Shown piece after piece: positions 46,460-57,537 of a stretch of 64,000 bases of DNA (within the stretch, counting starts at the first letter, position 1; every line of letters starts with the position of its first letter). This DNA is from Notamacropus eugenii (Eukaryota > Chordata > Mammalia > Diprotodontia > Macropodidae), in the NCBI RefSeq assembly GCF_028372415.1, contig NC_092872.1:93168575-93232574 (forward strand), written 5' to 3'. The position numbers and the translations under genes were made by a program. Below the pieces are notes generated by a model that was not told the origin of the DNA, made no database searches, and saw only the letters and a program-made list of their open reading frames with translations.

Positions 46460-46935
46460 GCTGAGTTTTTGGTAGTAGGAAAAAATTGGAAATCTAGAGG
46501 GCACCCATTTACTGGGGAATGGCTAAACAAATTATGATATGTGAATGAAGTGCAGTATTACCACATTATACAAAATGACTAAAGGACAATCGCAGAGAAA
46601 CCTGCGAATACCTATTTGAATAAATACAGAATGAAGTAAGCAGAACTCGGAGAACAATTTGTATAATAATGCTATAAAAAAACAACTTTGAAACACTTGA
46701 AAATTGATCAATCTAATGACCAAAGCATGAAGCATGCTACCTATCCCCTGAAAGGAACAGATTCAATATATAGAATGAGCCATAGATTTTTGAATACAGC
46801 CAAAGTGAGAATTTACTTTGTTTTGTTTTACTAGGCTTATTTGTTACAAGGTTTCATTTTTATTTTTTGTTAATTTGGGGGAGGGAATATAAAGGGAGAG
46901 AAAATAAATGCTTATTAATTGAAAGAAAAGAAAAG
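46460..46935 (+). repeat. L1 LINE 3' end, divergent subfamily
   Basis: 'aaaattggaaatctagaggg', 'actggggaatggctaaacaa' and 'gaatgaagtaagcagaactc' are L1 ORF2-end phrases on the plus strand. A 3'UTR and the A-rich end 'gaaagaaaagaaaagaaaa' follow. Confidence 0.8.
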
Positions 46936-46939
46936 AAAA

Positions 46940-47635
46940 ATTTAAAAACACTCTTGACTGAACCTCCAATGTAATTTCATTCTACAGATCAACTACTCAA
47001 GGGGAAACAACTACCACTATCAGTTGGAGGCCAGACGACATGAAGGAAGCACTAAAGTAGAGCTGAGGGATAGCAGTGGTGAGAGGACAGAGAGCTGTGA
47101 ATGAGTGGAGCATTAAAATATTTGGTAGCTTCTGACCCTGATAATTTTTGGCAAAAGAATGATAGGGTAGGGGATCTTGGGTGGAACAATTTCTTTATTA
47201 AGATGCTACCTAAGGAAATACTATAAATTGCTGGAATTTTATTGATAGGTACAAGGGACAGCAGCTCACTGGAGAGAGGGTATCCTGAATCTTTATGAAT
47301 TAGATGTGAGTTTTATATGTCTTATTTTATAAATAAAACAGTTCTCTTTTTTTGAAGCTTTGTGAACCCAGTGACTGTAAGGGGTAATTAATGGTTTATT
47401 ACCATTTACTTTAGTTTCCAGATTCTGTCTGCATAGGTACAATAAACCAGAGAGGTGAAAGTTCCCAGGTACTTCATTTAAGGAGGGAATTTCTGACACA
47501 ACGTTTACGCTAGCTTACAAACAGAATATAGAAAATACATTAAGATTAACTTAAGATGATTGGTGTTTTATAAGATTGCTAATAAGCAAGGAGGTGTCCA
47601 GTGCTTGACAACTATCTCCAGGAATCCAAAGAACT
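46940..47635. other. unassigned non-coding sequence
   Basis: Nothing recognised. Confidence 0.4.
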
Positions 47636-47639
47636 CAAT

Positions 47640-47755
47640 AGCCAGCAATCAACAAAGATGTAGTAAACACCTATGAAATGTAAGACACTTTGCCAGGTTC
47701 TGGGGAAGTTCTAAAGATATATAATGAATTGTCTTTTCTTGAAGGAGGATGTATT
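47640..47755 (-). repeat. L2 LINE 3' tip, diverged
   Basis: 'agtaaacacctatgaaatgt' and 'tttgccaggttctggggaag' resemble the reversed L2 end. Confidence 0.5.
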
Positions 47756-47759
47756 TTCC

Positions 47760-48430
47760 TACCTGTGGTAGAGTGGGGGAAGGAATGGGTTAGAAATGAG
47801 AGACAAATATTACTCTGACTGAAATTTCCTGGTCTAAGAAGTGAAAAAAGACAGTGGTTGGAAGATTTCTTCTCAGGGAGGGGTTAGAAGCCTCAGATGA
47901 ATCTTGTAGAATGGAATGGACAATATGATGATGAGCAGAGAGCCCATAGTCAGAAAGTGGTGTCTGGATCTAAAGTCTGGGATAGCACATAAGGGTCAAA
48001 CAGAGCCTTACAAGCAACGTAAGATATGTGGTTTGGGGATAGGCTGAAGTGTGATACTGGGATAACAAAGGGAGTTTGAGTTCCCTGAGAGTTCAACCCC
48101 CCAGTTTTTCTTTGGTCCAGGATGTTTTTAGTCCAGATGCATGCTGACCTTCCAGGTTCCTTTAGCTTCAGCTTGCAGCTGACTGTGTTGCAGCCAGCAG
48201 CATTTTTCTGTAAGTCATGATCTCTAAGTGATACTGGACATGAGTTTTACATTGTGATTGGGTTGATAAGACATATACACAAATAACCATAATATGAATT
48301 AGAATAACTAGCTAACTATCTAGAGAAAACTTGATTTAGTGTTAACTATGTGTGAGGCTCTATTCTAAGCTCAAGAATGAGTATACAAGAAAAAACTCCG
48401 AGTACTAAGAAATCAGATGAGAGAGAGATT
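47760..48430. other. unassigned non-coding sequence
   Basis: Nothing recognised. Confidence 0.4.
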
Positions 48431-48459
48431 ATTTTATTTTATGTTTTACTGAGGGGAAA

Positions 48460-49215
48460 AGAGTTGGCTCATTGGACTTTGTATAGTAGATCAAACCCTG
48501 AAACTGGAGTCAAACTACATGATATTCAAGTTCCTACTTTACCACGGACTAGTTTTATGACATAGGCAAGTAACAGCTTCTCTGAGCTTCAATTTCTTTA
48601 TCAGTGCAATGAAAACAATAGTTGCACTGATGAGGTTCAGACCCTGGGAACTTCCTTGAGCTCCCCTGGAATCTCCTCACAGAATCTGGCCTTTCATACT
48701 CAAATTGAGCTCCCCCTGTATCTCTCCACAGAACCTGACTTTTCATACTCAAATCTGTGACCATTGTCTGTTATCTCTTGATGGCCCTACCTGCTTCCCA
48801 CCTAGGTGCTCCCTAGTCTGAAGTTTGTTGATTCTCCTCAAGACCTTTCCTAAACCCCTCCTCCCATCATCCCAGACTACCAGATCTCTCCCCCCACTCC
48901 CCATCCCTCCTACAGTCTTTTCTATATTTAAGTTCCATCTTACCTTCAAGAAGGTGCTCAGATGCAATCCAGCTCAGACTCTGTCTAGCTGAGATTCTAT
49001 CTGGACAGCTTGTGAATACAAGTGTTAGAAATGCTTAGGCTCCTTAAGAGGCAACCCAATTTGGAGAATCTTTAATAAACTTTGTTTTCTTTGGCTTTAA
49101 GAAGGCTTGAGTTGAATTCATTCGAGCACTACCTGGACTGTCGGTATTTTGGGGTACTGATCACCCCTCAAACTCATCAGCACTACCTACATGGATTGTT
49201 GGGAAAAAACATGTT
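48460..49215 (+). repeat. MIR split by a solo LTR
   Basis: The left part to 48627 has 'gagcttcaatttctttatca' and 'gaaaacaatagttgcac'. The right part from 49180 resumes with 'gcactacctacatggattgt', which is the MIR 'tacctcatagggttgtt' region. The LTR lies between. Confidence 0.75.
48628..49179 (+). mobile_element. solo LTR of an endogenous retrovirus
   Basis: A 552-bp segment starts TGATGAG and ends CTCATCA, a perfect 7-bp inverted terminal pair. It is flanked by GCAC at 48624-48627 and 49180-49183. A TATA-like box lies at 48923-48930 and AATAAA at 49074-49079, so it reads on the plus strand. The 4-bp duplication suggests a class I (gammaretrovirus-like) element. No internal sequence remains; it is a solo fossil. 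Confidence 0.75.
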
Positions 49216-49570
49216 GCAAATTGGAGAACATAATATAATTGTGACCTGTTATTATTAGACGAACGAAGTGCTTTGTTGAAGAATGGGTAAAATACAAACA
49301 CTTAATAGCTACACATGAAAAACCACATGTACAGAGGGGTCTTTAATAAGCTTATTTGACACTGATGATGAGGAAGATGAGTTGAACAGCTCATGGAGGT
49401 TAGTTCGGTTAACACTGCTTCACCTCACTGTTTACTGTCAGAAAATTCATGCTGAAGATATTTCATGTTCTAATTGCTGACATTTAGTAAAACTGGTCAC
49501 AAGCTTTGATTAATCAGCTCTTTTGGTCTGAGGGGTCAGATGAGTGAAAGGAGAGATAATAATTGGATCA
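49216..49570. other. unassigned non-coding sequence
   Basis: Nothing recognised. Confidence 0.4.
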
Positions 49571-49574
49571 CAGA

Positions 49575-49735
49575 TAGAGAGTGCAAATGGACCTTAGAGA
49601 TAATTGAATCCAATGCCCTCATTTTATATGTAAGGAAATTGAGACCTTGAGAGATTAAGTAGCATGCCGCCCCCCCCCCCACTTGAACCCAGGTCTATTT
49701 GATTTCAGATCCAGTTTTTCTTCCCTAGGCCCCCT
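49575..49735 (-). repeat. MIR with internal poly(C) run
   Basis: 'ggaccttagagataattgaa' and 'taaggaaattgagaccttga' are reversed MIR. A run of 11 C (49670-49680) replaces the usual central segment before 'acttgaacccaggtcta'. Confidence 0.75.
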
Positions 49736-49739
49736 TGCA

Positions 49740-51125
49740 GAAGATTTTCTAGGGATTGTTCTACGTTGACAAGAAACTGAAATCTGTGGCAACAGCTTCC
49801 CAAATTTAATATGAGTTTTTCAAGAGCAAAGATCCAAAGAGGTAGGTAATAAGGGACTTTGCTAAACCTTCACCTCATTCATGAAATCAGCTCTCAGTTA
49901 CCATTTTGAAAAGGCCATTGTTATGCAAAAGCAACATTATCCAAAATTCTAAAGGGTAGTGTTGACTTGATCCTAGCTTCAAAGCTGTAGTTTAGAATGT
50001 CTGCCATTTCCTTCTTTTTCCGCACTGGTAAAGGGGGCCTTTATGCAGTCTTTCAAATGCAAGGATAAAAGCTCCACAGGCTGGGCTTTCTTTTGCCAAA
50101 AGCCTGTGCTGAAGACAGGTCCTGTGGAGAGTGGGAATGTCGTAATAATGCAATTATCTTTCTGTCAGCAACTCCAAAGGAGCCAATCCCTGGCACTGGA
50201 GGATATAAGGAGATAAACAGTCTTTCTAAGTTTTCTGCATTTATCATGTGAGATGATTTCACAAAAAGACTCATACTGGTTTTTATATTGGTAATGTGAA
50301 AAAATAGCTTAAATTGTCCGATCTGGATTAAAAAAAAACTCACTGATTTTTCATTGTTGGAAATTGATTTTTTTCCTTCAAATTTTGGTTTGACAGATAG
50401 GCAGAAATCATGTAATTAAAAAAAGATTTCTAATCTTTTAGAATCTTTTTAGATCCTTCTCTTTAGTGCCTTTACTCTTTTCCCTTCATTGTACTGGCCC
50501 ATTCCTCTGGTCTCTTTCCACTGTAGACCTTTTCTTTCTTTTTTACAGTTGGAATAGGGACTAAATTCAGTACAATAAGGGAACAGTTAGGGTTCTTCCT
50601 TATCTTCCCATTGAGTCACCATTCCCATGGAAGTGAATTAAGAAGATATAAAGGAGAGTTTAACTACATTTAGGAGTGACATGAAATCAAAGTTCTTTAG
50701 AAAACTGATAATGTGATATAGTGGAAAAAGATTGTATCTGTGGAGCACCTCTCTTAGGGCTTGCCTTAGATCATTCAAGACAAGTTCATGGAAGTTTAGG
50801 GGTAGGTCTGCTTCTCCAGCATGTAAGATGGACAAGCCCATCCTCCTTAGATGTATTTAAATTGGCTGTTGAGCAAAAAATGGTGGACTGAAGTAGTGAT
50901 CCCCTGCATCATCATGATGGACAGAAAGCTGCTAGAGGATATTTGCACATGCCTTGAAGTGGGAGGGGGTAGGAGAAAGGGCTCATCTTTCACACATGTC
51001 AGGAAGCAGCTTCAACCCAAGCTTCCTTGTGTTTTCTTAGAATGCTCTGTTGATAGCAAGCACCCTAGCAAACCAAGGATGGCCTGCTAGTACAGGTTCT
51101 TGAATCTGCTTTTCTTAAAGGAAAG
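49740..51125. other. unassigned sequence, largest repeat-free block of the central region
   Basis: About 1.4 kb with no recognised repeat. Open frames of 96 (50053-50343, minus), 67 (50638-50841, minus) and 79 codons (50851-51090, plus) have no known motif or splice context that I can see. Confidence 0.4.
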
Positions 51126-51129
51126 CAAT

Positions 51130-51900
51130 CTTAAAGGGGGCAACAATCACTTCAGTCAAACACATATATCATTCACTTAGTTCAGGGGAAAGGCAGTACT
51201 CTGAACTTCAGAGAAAATACAAACAAAAATTACAAGCAGAAATTACAAACAGAGAAAACAGCATAAAGACCAACAGACAGGGCTTCTAACTCTCCGACCA
51301 TAAGCAATACATACATCACAGATCAGCAGACAGATCCAACTGTCTGACCATCACATATCTACAGTTACCCAAGAGCAAAGCACCAACATCTCAGTTTTCA
51401 AAGTAGGGGATGTCCTTAATGGCTACCCAGAATCTCATCTAGCCAAATCACACAAACACTCTTCCAATGAGTGATTCTTAAGCAAAATGCTAACCTCAGA
51501 ATATAGATGTAAGTCAGAAGTAACTATTTCCAACCAGAGCTGTGACCTAGCAGAACTAGACTTCTGATTAAGTAAAAGATCAGAAGATTATATGCATGCT
51601 TAATGAGCTGTTTAATTTTAATCCACCCCACCAGGGTGGAGCAAGCTCATTTGAATGCACATGAAATGCATGACAAGGGAGGGAAACACATCTAGGAGAA
51701 GGAAAGGAATAGGTGGTTCAGGAAGTTGTATCCAGCCAATGGGGAACAGGGGAGGGACCTTGCAGTTGAAAATAAGAATTAAAAAGCTGGCTTAGCCCAG
51801 TGCTTGGTGTGCCTCTTCATGAGTCAACAGATCTCTTGCAGTCTGTTGCAGAATAATGATAACTAAAAATCTTTTCCCCTGTACTTATTAGTGGTCATGG
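51130..51900 (+). mobile_element. possible LTR-like segment
   Basis: A U3-like stretch leads to 'aattaaaaagctggcttagc', a pyrimidine-rich part, and 'cagtctgttgcagaataatg'. The arrangement resembles a gammaretroviral LTR. Edges and target duplication were not found, so this is tentative. Confidence 0.35.
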
Positions 51901-51924
51901 AGTTTTTGGTAAGAAGGTTGTTTC

Positions 51925-52060
51925 TAATATCCCCATTTTATAGTTGATGAAACTCAGACAGAGGTTAAGTGATTTATCCAGGTTCACACAATTAGTCAGT
52001 GGGAGAGGAGGACCTAGAATCCAGAACTGTTGAATATTAAGATCTCTGCCTCCTGGAATG
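51925..52060 (-). repeat. MIR fragment
   Basis: 'ccccattttatagttgatga' and 'cagaggttaagtgatttatc' are reversed MIR. Confidence 0.75.
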
Positions 52061-52269
52061 TTTCTCTGTCTTGTTTGATGTCTCCCCATTCCTCAGACCT
52101 GATTGGATCCCTCTACTCTAAGGATAGTTTCAACTTCCAAGGGAGTAAGATCAGGAGAGTACTTGAAAACCAAGGGCTCCTTCAGCTAGATATCTTGGAA
52201 GTTCCAGTCCTTTTGAGAGATACTTTTCCTGAATAGAATTAAACTTGTAATAGCTGCCTAGTTTCTCTA

Positions 52270-52440
52270 AGTATGTGTGCTATTGAACAACTAAGTCAAT
52301 ATTATTTGGGTTTCATGTGGCATCTTAAGTTCCTTGAGGTCAAGAAATGTCTCATTTTTTAATCTGAATCCTCAGCATTTTTCTAGGTAATGCCTGTCAT
52401 ATAATCAGCAATGATAAGTGCTTGAAGATTGATGGATTGC
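52270..52440 (+). repeat. L2 LINE 3' end, diverged
   Basis: 'taagttccttgaggtcaaga' and 'ctgaatcctcagcatttttc' correspond to the L2 end. Confidence 0.55.
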
Positions 52441-52449
52441 CCCAAAGGG

Positions 52450-53290
52450 TTCAGAGGTAAGAGATCCATCAATATGAAGTAGTAGTGGGAAGATACCCTC
52501 TGTGTAGTCCTTGTGATGCTACATCAGCCTCAACTGAGCTACTTTAAATGTCAACTTCCAATAGCAAAAACTCTTTTGTGTCCCCAATATGACTAACTAT
52601 GGGATAAGATGGAATTTTTTTCCACATAAGAAGGACAAAAAGACAGCTCTTTTCAGAGCCCACAGGACATATAAAGTGTTAGGCAGAATTCTAAATTAAA
52701 TCACAGCCTTCTTCATGATGACAGTGAGCAATTTCAATGTGGGTTTGCTCTGATCTTTGTCAGTGGTATGCAAATGAGGGAGTTTAGATAATGAGAGCAA
52801 GCCTCTTTTCATTTGGGTGTAAATTTTAGAAAGAAGAGAAAAAAAAGCAGAGGGGATTTGTGGTTGCCAGGATATTATCCCACTCAACACAAAACAAGAT
52901 TCCTAAATGTAGTAGATGGAGGAGGCTTTTCTTCCTGACATTTTGGGCCCCAGACTCTTAGGGGTAGGAAAGACCTTGTTCTACCATTGGGTCCATACAT
53001 CCTTACTCATCAGGCCAGAGGGATTTTTCAGGCCAGAGAAAGAAGTGATTCTTTTCAGTTTGTAGCATCATTAAGCGCTCCAAAAAAGTCACCCTAAGAA
53101 AACTCACAGTTGTGATTTTCATTGCTTTGGGTCAATGTCACCAGACTGTGATTTCTTGTAATATTGTTTTTTGTTTGCTCTGAGGTGCTTAATTTTCAAA
53201 CATTCTCTTTTTATTATTGTAAATTTAACTTTTATTCAGCTTTATGAGGTCGGTGGTTTGGGCTGGAAACGAAGCAGAGAGAAACGTGGG
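52450..53290. other. unassigned non-coding sequence
   Basis: Nothing recognised. Confidence 0.4.
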
Positions 53291-53299
53291 AGACTTTTC

Positions 53300-54145
53300 A
53301 GTCAATAATTAACAACTCATTTATTAAGGACCCATGGTAGGTCAGCCACAGTATTGAGCATTGAAATTACAAAGAAAAAAAAAACATAGTCCATGTTCTC
53401 AGGGAGCTCACATTCTAATGGAATAAATAGTATGCAAACAATAGCATGCACATAAAATATACAAAGTACATGGAAGAATTTTTTTTTGGTGGTAGGATAT
53501 GGCCCTTGAAGGAATTTGTAGCAGGTTCAAGCCAAGATAAGAAAACTCACTAATCAGTTTCCTAGGGGAAGATTCTACAGGTCTGGTGGGAAGAGAGGGA
53601 TGGAGTGGGAGGGGGGTGGAGAGGAAAGAAGTGTGGGGGTAGAGAGGAAATGATGTGGGAGACAGTATTATACTAGAATGTTTCTCACAAGTATTTTGTT
53701 TTCCTTTCTGTCTCATTGGGAACTGCTGATAGGAGAGAAGACAAGTTTTCACAGAAAAAACCCCCCTCAAAAACCAAAAAACTCCCAACAAACCAAGGTA
53801 GATAAAAGACAAGCTCAAAGAGGAGGTATTAGCAATGGGGGAAGGGGGCAAGGGAGGAGACTGGGTAAAGATTCTTGTAGATGGCCCATTTGAGCTGAGT
53901 CTTGAGGGAAGCCTGGATGTAGAGGTGAGGAGGGAAGGCATTTCAGGCATGGAGGACAGTCAATACAAAGGTGTGGTGTCCAGAGATGAAATGTTCTAAG
54001 AACAGTAAGAAAGTAAGCTTTGCTGAATTATTAATTAAATAAAAGGAAGTAAAGTATAAGAAAACTGTAAAGTTAGGAAGGTGTCAGTTTATGAAGGACT
54101 ATAAATGACAAGCAGAACATTTTATATTTGATCCTGGAATAAACA
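53300..54145 (-). repeat. L2 LINE 3'UTR and ORF2 end
   Basis: Reversed L2 in order: 'tctcagggagctcacattct', 'gagctgagtcttgagggaag', 'gcatttcaggcatggaggac' and 'catttatatttgatcctgga'-like at 54120. The 180-codon open frame at 53408-53950 lies inside it and includes the L2-derived peptide MPEMPSLLTST. Confidence 0.7.
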
Positions 54146-54194
54146 CTTATGCTCCATTTCTTATATCTCTAGTTGGGGTGGTAGTGGAGATGAT

Positions 54195-54500
54195 ACCCAG
54201 GCAAAGTGGACAGAGTACTAGACTATGAGGCAAGGGTCCCATTTGGGATCTAATTCTCTCTCCAATATTAACCCATCATGTGTCCTTGAATGAATCATTT
54301 ACTCTGCTGGCTCATATCATTTCCCTCAACCTCCCTCTACCTCTTCCCATTAGAACCTTAGACACTGCCCCTGGGAAGTTGAGTTCTTCTAAGTCAGTGC
54401 TATTAAGTGTCTGAGGCCAGATTAGAGTCTTCCTGACTCCAGGTCTGGCACTCAATCCACTGCATCACCAAGCTGCCCCTCTTGGCAAATAGCAAGTACT
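54195..54500. repeat. MIR/SINE fragments in both orientations
   Basis: A plus-strand MIR scrap (54195-54310, 'gcaaagtggacagagtacta') is followed by a minus-strand SINE head (54385-54480, 'cagattagagtcttcctgac', 'atccactgcatcaccaagct'). An L2-like tip 'agtacttaataaatg' lies at 54495. Confidence 0.55.
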
Positions 54501-54606
54501 TAATAAATGTTTTATCACAGCTTTTCTTGTGCCAAGCTCCTCACAGTGCCTGGTCTTCAGAGCTGCTGGACTCAGTCCTTCTCTGAACTGGCCACAATTG
54601 CTCAAG

Positions 54607-55398
54607 ATGCCTGAGGAAGTACAGCATGGAGAGGAGGAGGTGGAGGCCTTTGCCTTCCAGGCAGAGATTGCCCAGCTTATGTCCTTGATTATCAACACCT
54701 TTTATTCTAATAAGAAAATCTTCCTTCAAGAGATTATTTCCAATGCCTCTGATGCCCTGGACAAGATGTGCTATGAGAGTCTGACAGATCCTTCCAAATT
54801 GAACAGTGGTAAAGAGCTAAAGATTGATATCATCCCAAACCCTCAGGAGCATACTCTGACTTTGGTAGACACTGGCATTGGCATGACAAAAGCTGATTTG
54901 ATCAGCAACTTGGGAACCATTGCCAAATCTGGCACCAAAGCTTTCACGGAGGCTTTGCAAGCTGGAGCAGACATTTCCATGACTGGTCAATTTGGTGTGG
55001 ATTTCTATTCTGCTTATTTGGTAGCAGAGAAGGTAGTTGTTATCACCAAGCACAATGATGAAGAACAGTATGCCTAGGAATCTTCTGCTGGTGGCTCTTT
55101 TACAGTCTGTGCTGACCATGGTGAGTCTATGGGCAGGGGCACAAAGGTGATCTTACATCTGAAAGAAGACCAGACAGAGTATCTGGAAGAAAGGCAGGTC
55201 AAGGAGTTTGTAAAGAAGCATTCACAGTTCATTGGCTATCCCATCACACTTTATTTGGAGAAAGAACAAGAGAAGGAAATCAGTGATGATGAAACAGAGG
55301 AAGACAAAGAGAAGGAAGAGGAAGAACCAGCCAAAGATGAGAAGAAACACAAGATTGAAGATGTAGGATCTGATGAAGAGAAGAAGCCAATAGCATAG
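54607..55398 (+). pseudogene. HSP90AB1: processed pseudogene of cytosolic chaperone HSP90-beta, 3'-truncated
   Basis: The parent gene encodes HSP90-beta, an ATP-dependent cytosolic chaperone of about 724 residues. The copy begins at ATG 54607 ([20 protein letters not shown]), which is beta-type rather than alpha-type (alpha starts MPEETQTQDQPMEEEE). It covers the N-terminal ATPase domain and part of the charged linker ([28 protein letters not shown]). It has no introns, although the parent gene would be split here, so it is a retrocopy. The frame is intact except for a TAG at codon 157 (55075-55077), where the parent has Trp. Other changes include [11 protein letters not shown] for GQFGVGFYSAY in the ATP-lid glycine motif. 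It ends at codon 264 with unrelated sequence; no middle or C-terminal domain, 3'UTR or poly(A) follows. An open frame that extends upstream from a GTG is 5' leader, not protein. Confidence 0.95.
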
Positions 55399-55404
55399 CC
55401 TAGG

Positions 55405-55730
55405 GATCAATCAACATAGAAAGTGGGTATGAAAGCATGAGAGAATGACAAGCTACTTCAGGAGATGTCATTGAAACCTGAATATAAAAACATCACCAGA
55501 GTTTGCCTGCCACTGGTGATCTTCTAAGACCTGCCACATTATTTTGGAAGAACCAGAGCTATTTGCATTAGGCTTATATGTAGTAGACTAGGACAAGGTC
55601 AAGATTCAGGATAGTGCCTTCATTTAAAGTACTTTCAGGTTTCTGTTCCTTCATGAATATTTGTATGATTTCCTCCTGTGGGATTTGAACCTCAGGGAGT
55701 TAGTTCTATCTGTGTGTTCCAAGAGAACAA
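55405..55730. other. unassigned sequence downstream of HSP90 retrocopy
   Basis: No HSP90 middle domain is recognisable and no repeat is identified. Confidence 0.45.
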
Positions 55731-55733
55731 AGG

Positions 55734-55866
55734 CCTTTAGAAAGAGATTCCTCTTCTTTTGTTTTTCATCTATCCATGTATAGTGGGAATGAGATGAGAA
55801 AACAAATTGAGTCAATCGGATTATGACAAAAATTTGCTTTTAATAAAATCTGGGCTTCTATCTATT
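55734..55866 (+). repeat. 130-bp direct repeat, copy A
   Basis: 'tagtgggaatgagatgagaa' and 'tatgacaaaaatttgctttt' followed by AATAAA recur at 57538-57666. Similarity by eye is about 88 percent. It does not resemble the known repeat families in this window. Confidence 0.8.
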
Positions 55867-55879
55867 CCTCACATATGAC

Positions 55880-56430
55880 ATTCGCATTCCTACTTCCTTG
55901 ATTTTGTACTGGTCATTCCCTATGCCTGGAATACAATCCTTCCTTACACATGAAGCCTTTCCTGATCTTCCCATTTACCAGTGCCCTCTCTCCCAAACTA
56001 TTTTTTATTTATTGACTTTATATTTATGCTACATATTTTATAGGTATTTATTGTCTGCCTTATTATGATAAAACTCCATGCAAGTATGAATTATTTCATT
56101 CATTCTTTTCATTCCTATCCTCAGGCAACTAGGTGGCACAGTGAATAGAGTGCTGGGTCTGAAGTCAGGAAGACTCATCTTCTGGAGTTCGAATCTGACT
56201 TCAGACACTTACTAGTTGTGTGATCCTGGACACAGCACTCTTTGCTCCAGTTTCCTCATCTGTAAAATGAGCTGAAGAGGAAAATGCACACTATTCCAGT
56301 ATCTTTGCCAGGAAAACCCCAAATGGGGTTGCAAAAAGTTGGACACAACTGAGCAGCAACAATTTGCAACCTCATCCCATAGCATAGTGTCTGGCACATT
56401 GTAGGTGTTTATAAATATTTTTGATAAATC
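55880..56430 (+). repeat. L2 LINE 3' end split by a SINE
   Basis: 'tccctatgcctggaatacaa', 'catgaagcctttcctgatct' and the end 'agtgtctggcacattgtagg' are L2. The SINE at 56124-56361 interrupts it. Confidence 0.75.
56124..56361 (+). repeat. tRNA-headed marsupial SINE with RTE-type tail, full length
   Basis: The head 'ggcaactaggtggcacagtg', the box B-like 'gagttcgaatc', 'tttcctcatctgtaaaatga', 'aggaaaaccccaaatggggt' and the tail 'aaagttggacacaactgagc' show one complete copy. It is inserted in an L2. Confidence 0.9.
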
Positions 56431-56434
56431 AAAT

Positions 56435-57040
56435 GAAAGAATGTATAAATCACTTTGCAAGTCATAAATTTCAGCTATTTTTATTAACTATCTCTTATTG
56501 GTCTATTGACAGATGACTCTATTGGCTAAGGATGTGCTTGATAATTTCTCTGGAATATTCCTTCCACCTCAAAAGGAAAGCAATATTAACTGGCAGGGAG
56601 TCCCATTACAGGAAGTTTTCACCATCCCTCAAATCTTTCATATCCAAACAAACTTTGGTCTCAAGCAAAGCCTGGCTAGGGCTTTTGAAAAGGCTCTTGA
56701 GCTCAGAAAAGTACATTAAGGGTTGATCAATAACTGGAAAGTACACACAGTCTCATTCTTCCCTTCCATGTTTTTATGTTGTTTTTGTCTCCATGGGTTC
56801 TAAAGGAGAGGAGTTACAAAAGACCAGCTTCAGGACCGGACAGCAATTTAATAGAGTGGAGATTCACTAATGAAGCATAGTGGTACGGAGTACAAAGAGA
56901 CAGTTCAGAGGGTTACAATTCTGAGCTAGTTTTCTAACCCCAATTTACAAAGTGGAACTTAGTCCTGGAAATTTAGATATAGAGAAAAAATAATGCAACC
57001 ACTTGTAGAAACCCAGGGAGTTAGTGAATCTCTCATCTCT
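56435..57040. other. unassigned non-coding sequence
   Basis: A 68-codon open frame at 56513-56719 (QKESNINWQGVPLQEVFTIP) has no family I recognise. Confidence 0.4.
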
Positions 57041-57044
57041 TCAG

Positions 57045-57310
57045 AGTGGCTATATAGCTCAGTGGACAGAGAATGCTTGTCCTGGAATCAGAAAGAAGTG
57101 ACAGTTCAGATCTGGTTGCTCAGATACTTATTAGTATGATCCTAGCCAAGTCACTTAATCACTGTCTGCCTTAGTTTCTTCAACTGTAGAATGAGGATCA
57201 TAATAGCACCTACTTCCCAGTGTTGTTGTAAGGTTCAAATGAGATATTAGTAAAGCACTTAATACAGTACCTAGCATACAGTAGATGCTTAATAAATGCT
57301 TGTTTCTTTT
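57045..57310 (+). repeat. MIR-like marsupial SINE, near full length
   Basis: 'ggctatatagctcagtggac' is a tRNA-like box A region. 'gccaagtcacttaatcactg', 'cccagtgttgttgtaaggtt' and the end 'tagatgcttaataaatgctt' follow. Confidence 0.8.
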
Positions 57311-57537
57311 CTTCTCCTTGTAGAGGCAAGCCTAACAGTCACCTAACTGGGTGCGAATCACTTATATTTAGCAAAAAGAAATGGATCCTAGTTTTAAGGA
57401 GAATGTATAGATTTTTCTGGGCATGTGGAGGTTAATACCATTTTGTTTTTACCCACATCTGTCCACACTGTGAATTGCTTTTTTGTTTGTTAAAAGTAAC
57501 TGGATAAAAAAAATGAGGTTTTTTGTTTCCTTCCTTT

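Noticed and set aside
53408-53950. 180-codon minus-strand open frame
   Set aside because: It lies within a reversed L2 3' region, has biased low-complexity composition and shows no domain.
54529-54606. N-terminal extension of the HSP90 copy from a GTG
   Set aside because: HSP90-beta starts at the ATG at 54607; the upstream codons are leader sequence.
54482-55395. CAAATAGCA / CCAATAGCA as target duplication of the HSP90 retrocopy
   Set aside because: The left copy sits before an L2-like tip that is not part of the retrocopy, and the match is only 8 of 9 bases.
54607-55398. HSP90 copy as a functional gene
   Set aside because: It has an in-frame stop at codon 157, lacks the middle and C-terminal domains, and carries a change in the ATP-binding glycine motif.
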